Positions 35,445 to 43,902 of a stretch of DNA of 64,000 bases are shown here, piece after piece (the first letter of the stretch is position 1; each line of letters begins with the position of its first letter). The stretch is from assembly GCF_023746555.1 (NCBI RefSeq), contig NZ_CP098755.1, positions 2,491,001 to 2,555,000 on the forward strand. Reading direction: 5' to 3'. The translations under genes were made by a program, and so were the position numbers. The notes beneath the pieces were generated by a model. It was not told the origin of the DNA. It worked only from the letters and a program-made list of their open reading frames with translations, and did not search any database. This DNA comes from Brevibacillus ruminantium (GTDB lineage: Bacteria; Bacillota; Bacilli; Brevibacillales; Brevibacillaceae).

Positions 35445-36680
35445 TTACCGAACCAGCTTAAAGCTGAAATTGTCGAGCGTTGTAATCTTTTTCGGAGCGT
35501 CTTTGGTCGCAGCTTTTTGCAGATAAAGACCGAGTTCGGTTCCATCCAGCTTCAGTTTTTGTTGGCCAAACAAATACTGATTGTTGATGTAGATGGAGAT
35601 GTTGTCTTTATTTACGACGATTTTCAGCTTATTCGTGCTCTTCAGCTTATACGAGCTCGTTGCAATAATGTCGTAGTCTTCATCGTTCACGTCATCCACT
35701 TTCGCCAGGATTACGCGATCCTTTGTGAAGAAGACGACGTGTGCTTTTTCATTCTTCCCGTTGAAATAAAGTCCACCTAGTCCATTCGTGCCGTCTGCAT
35801 TGACGTCCACAGACATCTCGAATCGGTCTGTGTTGGCTTTTTCATTCCAGATCAACGGCAGGAAGAAGTGTTCCAGCTTGCGATCCTTGGTTACGGCTGA
35901 CACCTGATTGTTGACAACCTCCCATGTGCCGATCGCTTTGTCTGTATCCCATTTTTTCAAATCGTCAGAATTGAAGTTGTCGGTAACACTGGTCGGAAGC
36001 TCTTGGTTTGGTTTCTCCGGAGACGGGAAGACCACCTTGGTTTCGTCATCCTTTTGATCCAGCAGAGCACGGAACAGCAAAGACGCTGCTTCAGCTCGCG
36101 TAATGGCGTCCTGAGGACGGTAGTAATTGTTGCTGCCCTTCATCAGATCAGTTTGGATCGAAAGCGCCACATAGGGACGGAGAGCAGGGGACACACGGTT
36201 GTCGTCATTGAAGCGCTTGAGTACGCTCAGGTCAGCCTGGTATTTTTGGTCATAACCAAGCAAACGAACAAGAGCGACGGCGATATCTTCACGTACAGCG
36301 TACTGGTCAGGCTTGTAGGTATAGCGGTTGCCCGTATCCGATTTGTACCCGGTCAAATACGGTTTGGCGTACTCGACATAATAGAAAGCCCAGTGATTCT
36401 TCGGAACGTCCTGAAACGTCTGGCTTACCTTTGACTTGTCGATATCTACGCCTGCCGCAGCGATCATGATTTTTGCAAACTCCGCCCGGGTTACAAGGCT
36501 GTTGGGACGGAACTTTCCATCCTCATAACCTTTGATGATCCCTTTGGATGCCATAGCCTGGATTTCTTTATACGCCCAGTGATTACGCGGGACGTCAGAG
36601 AAGGTGCTTTGGGCACTTACAAAAGGCACGACTGTAATGAACATCATCACAGCGAGAAAGAACGACAGCACTCTTTTCAT
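35445..36680 (-). CDS. S-layer homology (SLH) domain surface protein
   Basis: This 411-residue exported protein has a signal peptide ending SAQ near residue 24. Three SLH repeats follow (STFSDVPRNHWAYKEIQ, QTFQDVPKNHWAFYYVE, and a degenerate third, ending RAEAASLLFRAL) to about residue 225. The C-terminal domain (DNFNSDDLKKWDTDKAIGTW to the end) resembles laminin-G/DUF1080-like beta-sandwiches. SLH repeats bind pyruvylated wall polymer, so the sandwich domain is displayed outside. ATG 36680 sits behind AGGAGGTTCCT. Confidence 0.9.
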   Translation of the reverse strand: MKRVLSFFLAVMMFITVVPFVSAQSTFSDVPRNHWAYKEIQAMASKGIIKGYEDGKFRPNSLVTRAEFAKIMIAAAGVDIDKSKVSQTFQDVPKNHWAFYYVEYAKPYLTGYKSDTGNRYTYKPDQYAVREDIAVALVRLLGYDQKYQADLSVLKRFNDDNRVSPALRPYVALSIQTDLMKGSNNYYRPQDAITRAEAASLLFRALLDQKDDETKVVFPSPEKPNQELPTSVTDNFNSDDLKKWDTDKAIGTWEVVNNQVSAVTKDRKLEHFFLPLIWNEKANTDRFEMSVDVNADGTNGLGGLYFNGKNEKAHVVFFTKDRVILAKVDDVNDEDYDIIATSSYKLKSTNKLKIVVNKDNISIYINNQYLFGQQKLKLDGTELGLYLQKAATKDAPKKITTLDNFSFKLVR

Positions 36681-37107
36681 AGGAACCTCCTGATCTGTTT
36701 GGTTTTCGTTTGGCCTGCATTTCTGACGAAGGTGGACAGGAAGAAGTTGCAAGAAAACAAGCCCGAAAGGAAAAATTGTGTAGATAGTCACAGTCGAGTC
36801 GCGTATGACCGGATTCTACCTCCGATCAAACCGGGTTATGTATGGAAGGACCAGGTCTAATGGCCGATGCCGGAGCTGGTTCAAGAGCCATTTGCATGGA
36901 TAGGCTCTTGAAAAATGTATATGGGGCACTTTCGACATTCATGTGTCGAAATGATAAATCTAAGCAGATGCCGACGGGAATCAAATGCTTGGCGCCTCGA
37001 ATCTTCATAGGAAGTTCTCAATTCCATTCGGGAAACAGCGCTGGATGTGCTATAATCATGAGTTGTAACTACCAACAAACACATCTTGCAGATGAGGTGA
37101 TAGACAA
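36681..37107. other. Gene-free interval between the SLH gene and miaB
   Basis: These 427 bases hold no convincing gene. They contain two perfect 8-bp hairpins, CAAGAGCC/GGCTCTTG (36882-36910) and TTTCGACA/TGTCGAAA (36930-36951), neither followed by a T run. An extended -10 promoter for miaB also lies here. A plus-strand open frame at 36842-37111 has no ribosome site or recognisable similarity. Confidence 0.6.
37048..37056 (+). promoter_or_regulatory. Extended -10 promoter of miaB
   Basis: TGCTATAAT is a perfect extended -10 element 51 bases before the miaB start; the -35 region is poor. Confidence 0.6.
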
Positions 37108-38619
37108 ATGACAGCGAAGAAGGACGCGACTCCGGACTTAAAATCCGGGAAGTCAGCCAAATCAGTGGAAGACTACGCCAAATATTTTCAACCGCCCTCT
37201 TTAAAGGAAGCAAAAAAGCGGGGCAAAGAAGAAATTCAAGTGCACTATAATTTTGACATTCCTGAGGATATGAAAGAGATCGGGAAAGGCAAGCATTATC
37301 ATTTGCGTACCTATGGCTGCCAGATGAATGAGCATGATTCGGAGACCATCTCCGGCATCCTCGAACAAATGGGGTATTCCGCTGTAGAAGAAGTGGAAAA
37401 AGCCGATGTGATTCTTTTCAATACCTGTGCGATTCGGGAAAATGCCGAAGACAAGGTATTCGGCGAGTTGGGGCACATGAAACGCTTGAAACACAACAAT
37501 CCCAACTTAATTCTGGGCGTATGCGGCTGCATGTCTCAGGAAGAAAAAGTGGTCAACAAGATCCTCAAGAGCTATCAGCAGGTCGACCTGATTTTTGGTA
37601 CCCATAACATTCACCGTCTTCCTTTCTTGCTCCGCGATGCCATGTTTAGCAAGGAAATGGTGATCGAGGTGTGGTCCAAAGAGGGCGACATCATTGAAAA
37701 TATGCCGAAGCTCCGCGAAGGAAAAACCAAAGCTTGGGTCAACATCATGTATGGTTGCGACAAGTTCTGTACGTACTGTATCGTTCCGTATACACGCGGG
37801 AAGGAGCGCAGCCGCCGACCAGAGGATGTTATCGCAGAAGTGCGTGACCTGGCTCGTCAAGGCTTCAAGGAAATCACGCTCCTGGGTCAGAACGTCAACG
37901 CCTATGGAAAAGACTTTGAGGATATCGAATACGGATTTGGCGATCTGCTGGACGAAATCCGCAAGGTCGACATTCCGCGCATACGCTTCACGACCAGCCA
38001 CCCGAGAGATTTTGACGATCACCTGATTGAGGTGCTGGGAAAACGGGGAAATCTGGTGGAACACATTCACTTGCCAGTTCAGTCCGGTTCGACGGAAGTG
38101 CTGAAGCGCATGGCCCGCAAGTATTCGCGAGAACACTATCTGGAGCTGGTGCGTAAAATTAAAGCGGTGATTCCTGATGTGGTTCTGACGACCGATATTA
38201 TCGTCGGCTTCCCGGGAGAAACGGATGAACAGTTCGAAGAAACGCTTTCGCTGGTCGAAGCGGTAGGGTACGATCTGGCTTATACCTTTATCTACTCGCC
38301 GCGTGAGGGTACACCGGCAGCCGTGATGGAGGACAATGTACCGACAGAAGTCAAAAAAGAACGCTTGTACCGCCTGAACGAACTGATGGCAAAAATCAGT
38401 CTGGAAAGAAATCAGCCTCTGAAAGATCAGGTCGTAGAGGTCCTGGTCGAAGGCGAGTCCAAAAACAATCCAGAAGTACTGGCCGGCCGTACGCGGACGA
38501 ACAAGCTGGTTCACTTTGTCGGTGATCATTCACTGATTGGCCAATACACACATGTTAAAATAACAGATGTAAAAACATGGACCCTTCACGGGGAAATCGT
38601 AAGAAAAATCGAGGTGTAA
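37108..38619 (+). CDS. miaB: tRNA methylthiotransferase MiaB
   Basis: This 503-residue radical SAM enzyme adds a methylthio group to isopentenyl-A37 of tRNAs, the step after MiaA. The UPF0004 cysteines ([27 protein letters not shown]), the radical SAM motif CDKFCTYC near 217 and a C-terminal TRAM domain are present. An extra N-terminal stretch of about 60 residues is typical of Bacillus relatives. ricA follows six bases later, as in Bacillus. Confidence 0.96.
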   Translation: MTAKKDATPDLKSGKSAKSVEDYAKYFQPPSLKEAKKRGKEEIQVHYNFDIPEDMKEIGKGKHYHLRTYGCQMNEHDSETISGILEQMGYSAVEEVEKADVILFNTCAIRENAEDKVFGELGHMKRLKHNNPNLILGVCGCMSQEEKVVNKILKSYQQVDLIFGTHNIHRLPFLLRDAMFSKEMVIEVWSKEGDIIENMPKLREGKTKAWVNIMYGCDKFCTYCIVPYTRGKERSRRPEDVIAEVRDLARQGFKEITLLGQNVNAYGKDFEDIEYGFGDLLDEIRKVDIPRIRFTTSHPRDFDDHLIEVLGKRGNLVEHIHLPVQSGSTEVLKRMARKYSREHYLELVRKIKAVIPDVVLTTDIIVGFPGETDEQFEETLSLVEAVGYDLAYTFIYSPREGTPAAVMEDNVPTEVKKERLYRLNELMAKISLERNQPLKDQVVEVLVEGESKNNPEVLAGRTRTNKLVHFVGDHSLIGQYTHVKITDVKTWTLHGEIVRKIEV

Positions 38620-38625
38620 AGAGAG

Positions 38626-39069
38626 ATGGAACAAACAGAACTGTACACACACAAAGAGATTCTGGAGAAGGCACGCGAACTGGCTGGGATGATCGCCCGC
38701 ACGAAGGAAGTAGACTTCTACAAACGCGCCGAACTTCAGATCAAGAACAACGAACGCGTCCAGGATTTGATTAGCGACCTGAAAAAGAAGCAAAAACAAA
38801 TGGTCATGTTCGAATCCATGAACAAGGCAGATCTGGTGAAAAAAGTTGAAAATGAATACAACCAGCTTCACGAAGAGCTGGACAGCATTCCGCTCGTCAC
38901 CGAGTTCAAGCAGTCCCAAGTGGATGTCAATGATTTGCTCCAAATGATTACAAACGTCATTACCAACACCGTTTCGGAGCGCATCGTTCTCGACACAGGC
39001 GGCAATCCGCTGACAGGAGAAACGGGAGGCGGACCGGAGAAAAAACATACAGACGGTTGCTGCTCCTAA
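38626..39069 (+). CDS. ricA: RicA (YmcA) RNA-processing and biofilm regulator
   Basis: This 147-residue YlbF/YmcA-family protein is helical and charged, with a Gly-rich tail ending in a CCS motif. In Bacillus, RicA, RicF and RicT form an Fe-S-containing complex that works with RNase Y and affects competence, biofilms and sporulation. The terminal cysteines may be cluster ligands. The gene is coupled to miaB and precedes cotE as in Bacillus. rny is in the same window. Confidence 0.92.
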   Translation: MEQTELYTHKEILEKARELAGMIARTKEVDFYKRAELQIKNNERVQDLISDLKKKQKQMVMFESMNKADLVKKVENEYNQLHEELDSIPLVTEFKQSQVDVNDLLQMITNVITNTVSERIVLDTGGNPLTGETGGGPEKKHTDGCCS

Positions 39070-39200
39070 AAACATGAATACCGCAAGACTTCTATAATGA
39101 TCAGGCGACAAGCCTTCCCAAAATGGCGCTGGGTGTTTGCACCCTAGTCGGATGCCCTGCATACAAATGTACAGAAACGTTGTATGGAGGAGGTAACGAA

Positions 39201-39761
39201 ATGTCGGGTATAGACAAAGACCTGCAGTGCCGGGAACTCATCGCCAAAGCCGTCTGCGGTAAAGGTCATAAATTTACACAAACGACCCACACCATCATAA
39301 CATCGCACACTCCTTCGACGATCCTCGGATGCTGGGTGATAAACACGAATTTCCAGGCAGAGAAGGATGGGGACGCGGTTGAGGTATCTGGTACGTATGA
39401 CGTCAACCTGTGGTACTCGTTTGCCGATAACACGCAAACCGAAGTTAAGCGGGAGACCGTCGATTTCTCCGTACTCGTTCCGCTTTCGTTCTTCGACAGA
39501 AACTGCCGCGGAGACCTGGAAATCGTCGCCCGCGCCGTAGAACAGCCGAAGTGCGTCAAAGCTGAACTGAGCGGCGGCGGAACCGTCACAGTAAGAGTAG
39601 AAAGTGAATATGCAGTCGAGGTCATTGGGGAAACCAAGGTATGTGTAGTCGTGTGCAATAGCTGCGACGACAAGGATTTCCATATGATCGGTGACTACGA
39701 AGACAACAGCGATGAGTATGATGATTTTGATTCGGCCACGCTGCTGGACGAATTGGATTAA
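39201..39761 (+). CDS. cotE: Outer spore coat morphogenetic protein CotE
   Basis: This 186-residue protein matches CotE, which organises outer-coat assembly on the forespore: ELIAKAVCGKGHKFTQTTHT, the PSTILGCWVINTNF segment and an acidic C-terminal tail rich in Asp, Glu and Tyr. ATG 39201 follows GGAGGAGGTAACG; an upstream ATG (39123) has no ribosome site. In Bacillus it is transcribed in the mother cell; CATACAAAT (39158-39166) resembles a sigma-E -10 box, though no good -35 was found. Confidence 0.95.
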   Translation: MSGIDKDLQCRELIAKAVCGKGHKFTQTTHTIITSHTPSTILGCWVINTNFQAEKDGDAVEVSGTYDVNLWYSFADNTQTEVKRETVDFSVLVPLSFFDRNCRGDLEIVARAVEQPKCVKAELSGGGTVTVRVESEYAVEVIGETKVCVVVCNSCDDKDFHMIGDYEDNSDEYDDFDSATLLDELD

Positions 39762-39790
39762 GAGGAGACGAACCATCTCCTCTTTTTCTT
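39762..39790 (+). terminator. Terminator after cotE
   Basis: GAGGAGA (39762-39768) pairs with TCTCCTC (39776-39782), followed by TTTTTCTTTTT. Confidence 0.9.
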
Positions 39791-39806
39791 TTTCTATGGA
39801 TATGGA

Positions 39807-39845
39807 AAGCTGCCCAGGTTCATACCCGGGCAGCTTCACTTTTTC
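39807..39845 (+). terminator. Second hairpin downstream of cotE
   Basis: AAGCTGCCC (39807-39815) pairs with GGGCAGCTT (39828-39836). A T-run starts three bases later. It backs up the first terminator. Confidence 0.7.
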
Positions 39846-39890
39846 CGGGCTGGTGACATAGGCTATCACATCTGAGTGGAGGTGACGGGT

Positions 39891-41204
39891 GTGTTTGCAT
39901 GTAGCGAAGAAGCAAAGGGATCCCGCTCGGAATGGAGTGAGTGCTGGCAGGATCTGGTTCTTCCGCAGAATCACAAAAAGCTGGTGGCCTTTCTAAAAAA
40001 TCCTGTAAGACTGAAGTATCTGCTGCGCATTAATGGAATCCCTACGACGAGAGAGGAAGCTCCTGAACCAGGCACGCGAACGTACCGCATCCAACTGATT
40101 GAGAAACATGTGCTGACGGCAGAACGGTGTCAGCAACAACCTCAGTGGCTCCAGCACACGGTTGATCATAAACGGTTTGAACGCATTGACCCATCCGCAG
40201 AGGATTATGAGGTCAGCGCAGTCCTGCGCCTGGCTAGGCGATGTCTCTATGCAGTCGGTCTCTATTCGGGCCAAATCATTCTAGAGGCAGCCTCTCCCTA
40301 TCGCATAAAAGTGCGAGCGGTCTCTGATACTTGGGAGCTGGCACACGCAGAAGAGCTTAGCAGGGAAGCAGAAAAATGGTGGCGTGCTGAACAGGATCGC
40401 TGGGGCACGCATATCCAGCTGAAGCTCGGGGCAGATCCGGAATTTGCCTTGCGTGACGCAGATGGCAAAATGGTTCTGGCCTCCGAATACTTAGGGACAA
40501 CGGGTGTCGTCGGATGTGACTCGACACGATATCGGGAAGAGCTGGCACTGCACCAGCATCCTTTGGTTGAATTGCGTCCCGCACCTTCTGGCAACCCTGA
40601 CATTTTGTTCTTGCGCATCGTGAAGGCATTGGGGAAAGCTGCCCAGAAAATAACGGATAAAGAGATCGAATGGCTCGCGGGAGGTATGCCCTTTGAGGGC
40701 TATCCGATCGGCGGTCACATCCACTTTAGCGGCATCCGCCCTCATTTTCGACTGCTGCGTCAACTGGATGCTTACCTGGCGCTCCCCTTGGTTTTGATCG
40801 AGGATCAGGGCTGCCGACAACGGCGTCCCCGCTATGGATTTCTGGGCGACGTCCGCGAAAAGGAGTACGGAAACAGTGTCTCCGGGTTCGAATACCGTAC
40901 GTTGCCAAGTTGGCTTGTACATCCCATCGTAACCAGGGGTGTTCTGCATCTCGCTCATTTGGTGGCGGTCTCAAGCGAGCTGCTGAGCCAGGACAGTATC
41001 CCTCCTTCACTGATTCGAGCTTATTACAGCAGTGACAAGGAACGCCTTATTCCCTTCGTAGAGGCGATGCGAAAAGAGCTGTCGCAGCTCCCGGACTATG
41101 AACGGTCCAGATCAATTCTGGATCAATATTTCTCCTATCTGCTCGCGGTAAAAGTCTGGCCCGCGGATCAAGACCTGCGGAGAGAATGGTGTCTCTATGA
41201 TTGA
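39891..41204 (+). CDS. Putative amidoligase (phage-type COOH-NH2 ligase domain)
   Basis: This 437-residue protein has an N-terminal half of no recognised family. From about residue 177 it carries a domain like the phiEco32-type COOH-NH2 ligases (LKLGADPEFALRD, HPLVELRPAPSGNP, GYPIGGHIHFSGI, FEYRTLPSWL). These belong to the glutamine-synthetase/GCS fold and are predicted to join a carboxyl to an amine. GTG 39891 is chosen because GGAGGTGA lies five bases upstream. It lies between cotE and mutS; the peptide or polymer it acts on is unknown, and a coat or wall target is only a guess. Confidence 0.78.
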   Translation: MFACSEEAKGSRSEWSECWQDLVLPQNHKKLVAFLKNPVRLKYLLRINGIPTTREEAPEPGTRTYRIQLIEKHVLTAERCQQQPQWLQHTVDHKRFERIDPSAEDYEVSAVLRLARRCLYAVGLYSGQIILEAASPYRIKVRAVSDTWELAHAEELSREAEKWWRAEQDRWGTHIQLKLGADPEFALRDADGKMVLASEYLGTTGVVGCDSTRYREELALHQHPLVELRPAPSGNPDILFLRIVKALGKAAQKITDKEIEWLAGGMPFEGYPIGGHIHFSGIRPHFRLLRQLDAYLALPLVLIEDQGCRQRRPRYGFLGDVREKEYGNSVSGFEYRTLPSWLVHPIVTRGVLHLAHLVAVSSELLSQDSIPPSLIRAYYSSDKERLIPFVEAMRKELSQLPDYERSRSILDQYFSYLLAVKVWPADQDLRREWCLYD

Positions 41205-41256
41205 AAAGGCTAGACATTCCTTTGGGGATATACGGTACACGGGGGGTGTTTTCCCA

Positions 41257-41265
41257 TGTTATAAT
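41257..41265 (+). promoter_or_regulatory. Extended -10 promoter of mutS
   Basis: TGTTATAAT lies 39 bases before the mutS start; no good -35 is visible. Confidence 0.5.
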
Positions 41266-41304
41266 TGAACGGATGAGATTTTCGATGCTAGGAGACGTAT
41301 AGCG

Positions 41305-43878
41305 ATGGCTCAATATACCCCGATGATTCAACAGTATCTGGCGATCAAGCGAGATTATCCGGATACTTTCTTGTTTTTTCGCTTAGGCGACTTTTACGAA
41401 CTTTTCTTTGATGATGCGATCCAGGCATCTCGTGAACTGGAAATTACACTGACAGGACGGGAAGGCGGGGGAGATGAGAAAATCCCGATGTGCGGGGTAC
41501 CTCACCACTCCGCCGATAACTATATCGCCGAATTGCTGAAAAAAGGCTACAAGGTTGCCGTCTGTGAACAGGTTGAAGACCCTAAGTCAGCAAAAGGAGT
41601 CGTGCGCCGGGAAGTAACCAAAGTGATTACGCCGGGAACGATGATGGAGGGGAAATGGCTTTCGGACAAGGAAAATAATTACCTTGTAGCCGTGGCGGAA
41701 GAGAATGGCAGCTTTGGCGTAGCCGCATGTGACATGAGTACCGGTGAGATGTACGCGACCTCCTTGTTAGGGCGAAAAGAGGCAGCATTGGACGAAGCGA
41801 TGCAATACCGCCCCAAAGAATTGATACTAGCCGGCTGGAACTCGGAGCTTAAAAAGGATGTCCCTACCAGCTACATCGATAAGTCGGATGTAGATGGGCT
41901 GGCTGTGGACGGGCAGTACGGAGCGCTTGCTAAAGAGCTGGACCCTGCCATGCGCTTAGGTGTCAATACCTTGCTTCATTACATCGGGGCTACCCAAAAG
42001 CGGAGCCTCGCACATATGCGGTTGATCAAGCGCTATGATGCCAAGCAATATCTGCAGATGGACGGCTTTTCAAGGCGCAATCTGGAGTTGACGGAAACCA
42101 TCCGAGACAAGTCCAAGAAGGGATCGCTGCTTTGGCTGCTGGATCGCACGGAAACAGCGATGGGCGGGCGGATGCTGCGACGTTGGATCGAGCGCCCCTT
42201 GGTCAATAAAACAGAGCTGGAAGCACGATTGGATGCCGTATCTCATCTGAAGGCAGACCTTTTGCTACGCACTGATTTGCGAACATGCCTGGATCAGGTA
42301 TATGATCTGGAACGTTTGGCAGGCAGGATCTCCTACGGAAATGCAAATGCCCGCGACCTGATTCAGCTTCGCCTCTCACTGGAGAGTGTTCCGGAGTTGA
42401 AGCGGCTGTTGCTGAGCACGAATGCCCCAGTTTTAAGCGAGCTTGCAACAGGAATGGACGAATGTGCCGACATCGTCGCTTTTTTACAGACGGCATTGGT
42501 CGAAGATCCGCCTGTGTCCGTTCGTGAAGGCGGCTTGATCCGTTCCGGCTATGATGATTATCTGGACAAGCTTCATACCGCAAGCCGGGAAGGGAAGACC
42601 TGGATCGCACAGTTAGAGCAATCGGAGCGGGAGGCTACCGGGATTCGTTCGTTGAAGGTGGGCTACAATAAAGTCTTTGGCTATTACATAGAAATTTCCC
42701 GGGCGAACCTTGGAAACGTGCCTGCAGGAAGGTATGAGCGCAAACAGACACTGGCAAATGCTGAGCGCTTCATTACGCCAGAACTGAAAGAAAAGGAATC
42801 GCTCATCCTCGAAGCAGAAGAAAAGCTGATTGAATTGGAATACCAATTGTTTGTCCAGATTCGAAACGAAGTGGCTCGCCACATCCCTCGTTTGCAGGAA
42901 CTGGCGGAACGAATTGCAGCGATCGATGTATTGCAGTCGTTTGCCACCGTAAGTGATGAGCGGGGCTATGTTCGCCCGGAATTGGTAACATCGGGCGAGT
43001 GCATCATCAACGAAGGCAGACACCCCGTAGTGGAGGCGGTTCTGGAGCGGGAAAAATACGTCGCCAATGATGTGGAAATGAACCAGAAGGATCGCCAGAT
43101 TTTGCTGATTACCGGTCCCAACATGGCAGGTAAAAGTACCTACATGAGGCAGGTTGCCCTCTTGGTGGTGATGGCGCAAATCGGTTGTTTTGTTCCTGCC
43201 AAACAAGCACGCCTGTCCCTGGTCGATCAAATTTTTACCCGAATCGGGGCTGCCGATGATCTCGTAGGAGGCCATTCTACGTTTATGGTCGAAATGCTGG
43301 AGACCAAGCACGCTTTGCAAAAAGCGACAGCGCAAAGCTTGATTCTGCTTGACGAGATCGGCCGCGGCACATCAACGTATGACGGGATGGCACTGGCTCA
43401 GGCTGTGATCGAGTACATCCAACAAAAAATTGGAGCCAAGACATTGTTTTCTACACACTATCATGAACTAACCGGCTTAGAGGACGCTTTGCCGGGTGTT
43501 GTCAATGTCAATGCCCGCTGCGAAGAAAGGGCTGGCAAACTGCTCTTTTTGCATAAAATCGAACCGGGTCGAGCTGACAAAAGCTACGGAATTCACGTGG
43601 CGGAGCTTGCCGAGATGCCGAATCAGGTGATCGAAAGAGCCCGTGAAATTTTAAGCAGCCTGGAAACAGGAGGACATCCTGCTCATGATCAGCAAATGTC
43701 ACTGGAGACACTTTGGTCTGCGCCGGTTGCCGCGGTGCGGGAGGAGCCGGCAAATCTGCTATCTCCCGACGAGGAACGGATCATGGTCGAGCTGCGTGAG
43801 CTTGATCTGAACCAGACGACGCCGATGGATGCGATGTTAAAGCTATTTCAATGGAAACAACAGTTGAAAAAAGGGTAG
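41305..43878 (+). CDS. mutS: DNA mismatch repair protein MutS
   Basis: This 857-residue protein has the mismatch-reading Phe-x-Glu motif in FFRLGDFYELF near residue 35, the connector, lever and clamp domains, and a C-terminal ABC-type ATPase with GPNMAGKST near 603 and LLDEIGRGTSTYDG. It recognises mispairs and recruits MutL. ATG 41305 follows AGGAGACG. mutL follows 24 bases later. Confidence 0.98.
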   Translation: MAQYTPMIQQYLAIKRDYPDTFLFFRLGDFYELFFDDAIQASRELEITLTGREGGGDEKIPMCGVPHHSADNYIAELLKKGYKVAVCEQVEDPKSAKGVVRREVTKVITPGTMMEGKWLSDKENNYLVAVAEENGSFGVAACDMSTGEMYATSLLGRKEAALDEAMQYRPKELILAGWNSELKKDVPTSYIDKSDVDGLAVDGQYGALAKELDPAMRLGVNTLLHYIGATQKRSLAHMRLIKRYDAKQYLQMDGFSRRNLELTETIRDKSKKGSLLWLLDRTETAMGGRMLRRWIERPLVNKTELEARLDAVSHLKADLLLRTDLRTCLDQVYDLERLAGRISYGNANARDLIQLRLSLESVPELKRLLLSTNAPVLSELATGMDECADIVAFLQTALVEDPPVSVREGGLIRSGYDDYLDKLHTASREGKTWIAQLEQSEREATGIRSLKVGYNKVFGYYIEISRANLGNVPAGRYERKQTLANAERFITPELKEKESLILEAEEKLIELEYQLFVQIRNEVARHIPRLQELAERIAAIDVLQSFATVSDERGYVRPELVTSGECIINEGRHPVVEAVLEREKYVANDVEMNQKDRQILLITGPNMAGKSTYMRQVALLVVMAQIGCFVPAKQARLSLVDQIFTRIGAADDLVGGHSTFMVEMLETKHALQKATAQSLILLDEIGRGTSTYDGMALAQAVIEYIQQKIGAKTLFSTHYHELTGLEDALPGVVNVNARCEERAGKLLFLHKIEPGRADKSYGIHVAELAEMPNQVIERAREILSSLETGGHPAHDQQMSLETLWSAPVAAVREEPANLLSPDEERIMVELRELDLNQTTPMDAMLKLFQWKQQLKKG

Positions 43879-43902
43879 TTGCCCAGTTCGAGGAGGTAAC
43901 CG

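Noticed and set aside
27943-36680. Prophage or integrative element in the korB-miaB gap
   Set aside because: No integrase, phage structural gene, tRNA or flanking direct repeat was seen; the genes look chromosomal.
36842-37111. Small plus-strand gene before miaB
   Set aside because: It has no ribosome site, overlaps the miaB promoter, and its product resembles nothing known.
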